Shown piece after piece: positions 48,566 to 48,765 of a stretch of 48,765 bases of DNA. The notes below the pieces were generated by a model that was given only the letters and a program-made list of their open reading frames with translations, ran no database searches and was not told the DNA's origin. Numbering within the stretch: the first letter of the stretch is position 1; each line of letters opens with the position of its first letter. A program made the translations under genes and the position numbers. Source of the DNA: Pseudomonadota bacterium (lineage in GTDB: Bacteria > Pseudomonadota > Gammaproteobacteria > Burkholderiales > Burkholderiaceae); contig JAKORH010000187.1 of assembly GCA_029777935.1 (NCBI GenBank), positions 1 to 48,765 of the forward strand, in the 5' to 3' direction.

Positions 48566-48765
48566 GGACTGTCTGAATTTCTGTGTGTGAAGCGGGGAAG
48601 AGACTTGTCCACGGCGGCGCGCGGGCGTCGCTTGCGACGAACGCAAACGCGCGCCGCGGTGGGCAAGTCGGTGCCGCATGTTACGCGGCGCCTCGGGTGA
48701 AGCGATCGCCGTAGGCGATCGCAAATTGGTTCATCGCCTCGCGCCATTCCTTGGCTGCACGGCCC
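48566..48765 (-). mobile_element. Right end of an IS256-like insertion sequence (partial)
   Basis: The segment from about 48566 (GGACTGTCTGAATTTCTGTG) to the window edge contains the transposase 3' end and an inverted repeat with 22-base arms (48602-48623 and 48648-48669, 20 of 22 matching). The starting bases resemble terminal repeats of IS256 elements, but the other end lies outside the window, so the boundary is a proposal. Confidence 0.45.
48681..48765 (-). CDS. IS256-like transposase, C-terminal end only
   Basis: Only the last 27 residues are visible before the TAA at 48681-48683. The sequence AAKEWREAMNQFAIAYGDRF matches the closing W..A.NQFAI...R pattern of IS256-type transposases. 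It runs in from beyond the window on the minus strand. The call rests on this short stretch, so it is tentative. Confidence 0.55.
   Translation of the reverse strand, partial: GRAAKEWREAMNQFAIAYGDRFTRGAA

Noticed and set aside
48702..48722. GCGATCGCC palindrome as an operator or HIP1-like site
   Set aside because: It lies inside the transposase coding end, where the reading frame explains it.

Overview
The window is a continuous piece of a high-GC (about two-thirds G+C) proteobacterial chromosome. Gene content points to a betaproteobacterium of the Burkholderiales type: two Bug/TctC-type solute-binding proteins, a TctBA permease pair, TRAP permeases, an MmgE/PrpD protein, an acetoacetyl-CoA synthetase, a WS/DGAT acyltransferase and an EgtBD pair. 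It looks like a soil or water heterotroph living on small organic acids and amines. No rRNA, tRNA or CRISPR array was seen. Coding density is very high and most genes sit in short same-strand runs with ATGA overlaps.

Layout. 1-6012 (+): the end of an outer-membrane efflux gene coupled to emrA/emrB-type drug efflux genes, then a DUF423 membrane protein, a NYN-domain nuclease-like protein and an EamA transporter. 6017-12877 (-): acetoacetyl-CoA synthetase, an ABC1/UbiB-like kinase, an exported CPPC thioredoxin, and TRAP small and large permeases lacking a visible binding protein. 12962-19523 (+): an Uup-type ABC-F ATPase, two small envelope proteins, an orphan HicA-like protein, EgtD plus an EgtB/SenA-like enzyme (hercynine to ergothioneine or selenoneine), and a Bug protein. 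19518-19793: a hairpin-rich MITE-like element lies exactly between the Bug gene and an MmgE/PrpD gene. 21217-29623: an Amt ammonium channel, a roughly 290-base folded intergenic repeat, 6-phosphogluconate dehydrogenase divergent from a GH15 glucoamylase, tctBA, a DUF3014 protein and a lone SoxX-like cytochrome.

29691-39690 is the most system-like region. A GntR/UTRA regulator faces a nine-gene run: a PotABCD-type ABC importer, a two-flavoprotein plus [2Fe-2S] oxidase or dehydrogenase of the opine/HcnABC/hydroxyproline-dehydrogenase type, a second D-amino-acid-oxidase-like flavoprotein, and an MFS exporter. A perfect 20-base palindrome lies in the divergent promoter region. This is best read as an inducible import-and-oxidation pathway for an unidentified amine, imino acid or opine.

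39677-47818 holds mostly lipid and housekeeping genes: a PlsC-like acyltransferase, a PPOX-fold protein, a Bug protein with two signal peptides in series next to an SDR, WS/DGAT, an ACT-domain protein, an exported SAM methyltransferase and a DUF255 thioredoxin-fold protein. From about 47765 to the end, base composition falls to near 50% G+C. That segment carries two small membrane-protein genes, one apparently truncated, and the 3' end of an IS256-like transposase: the edge of an acquired segment.
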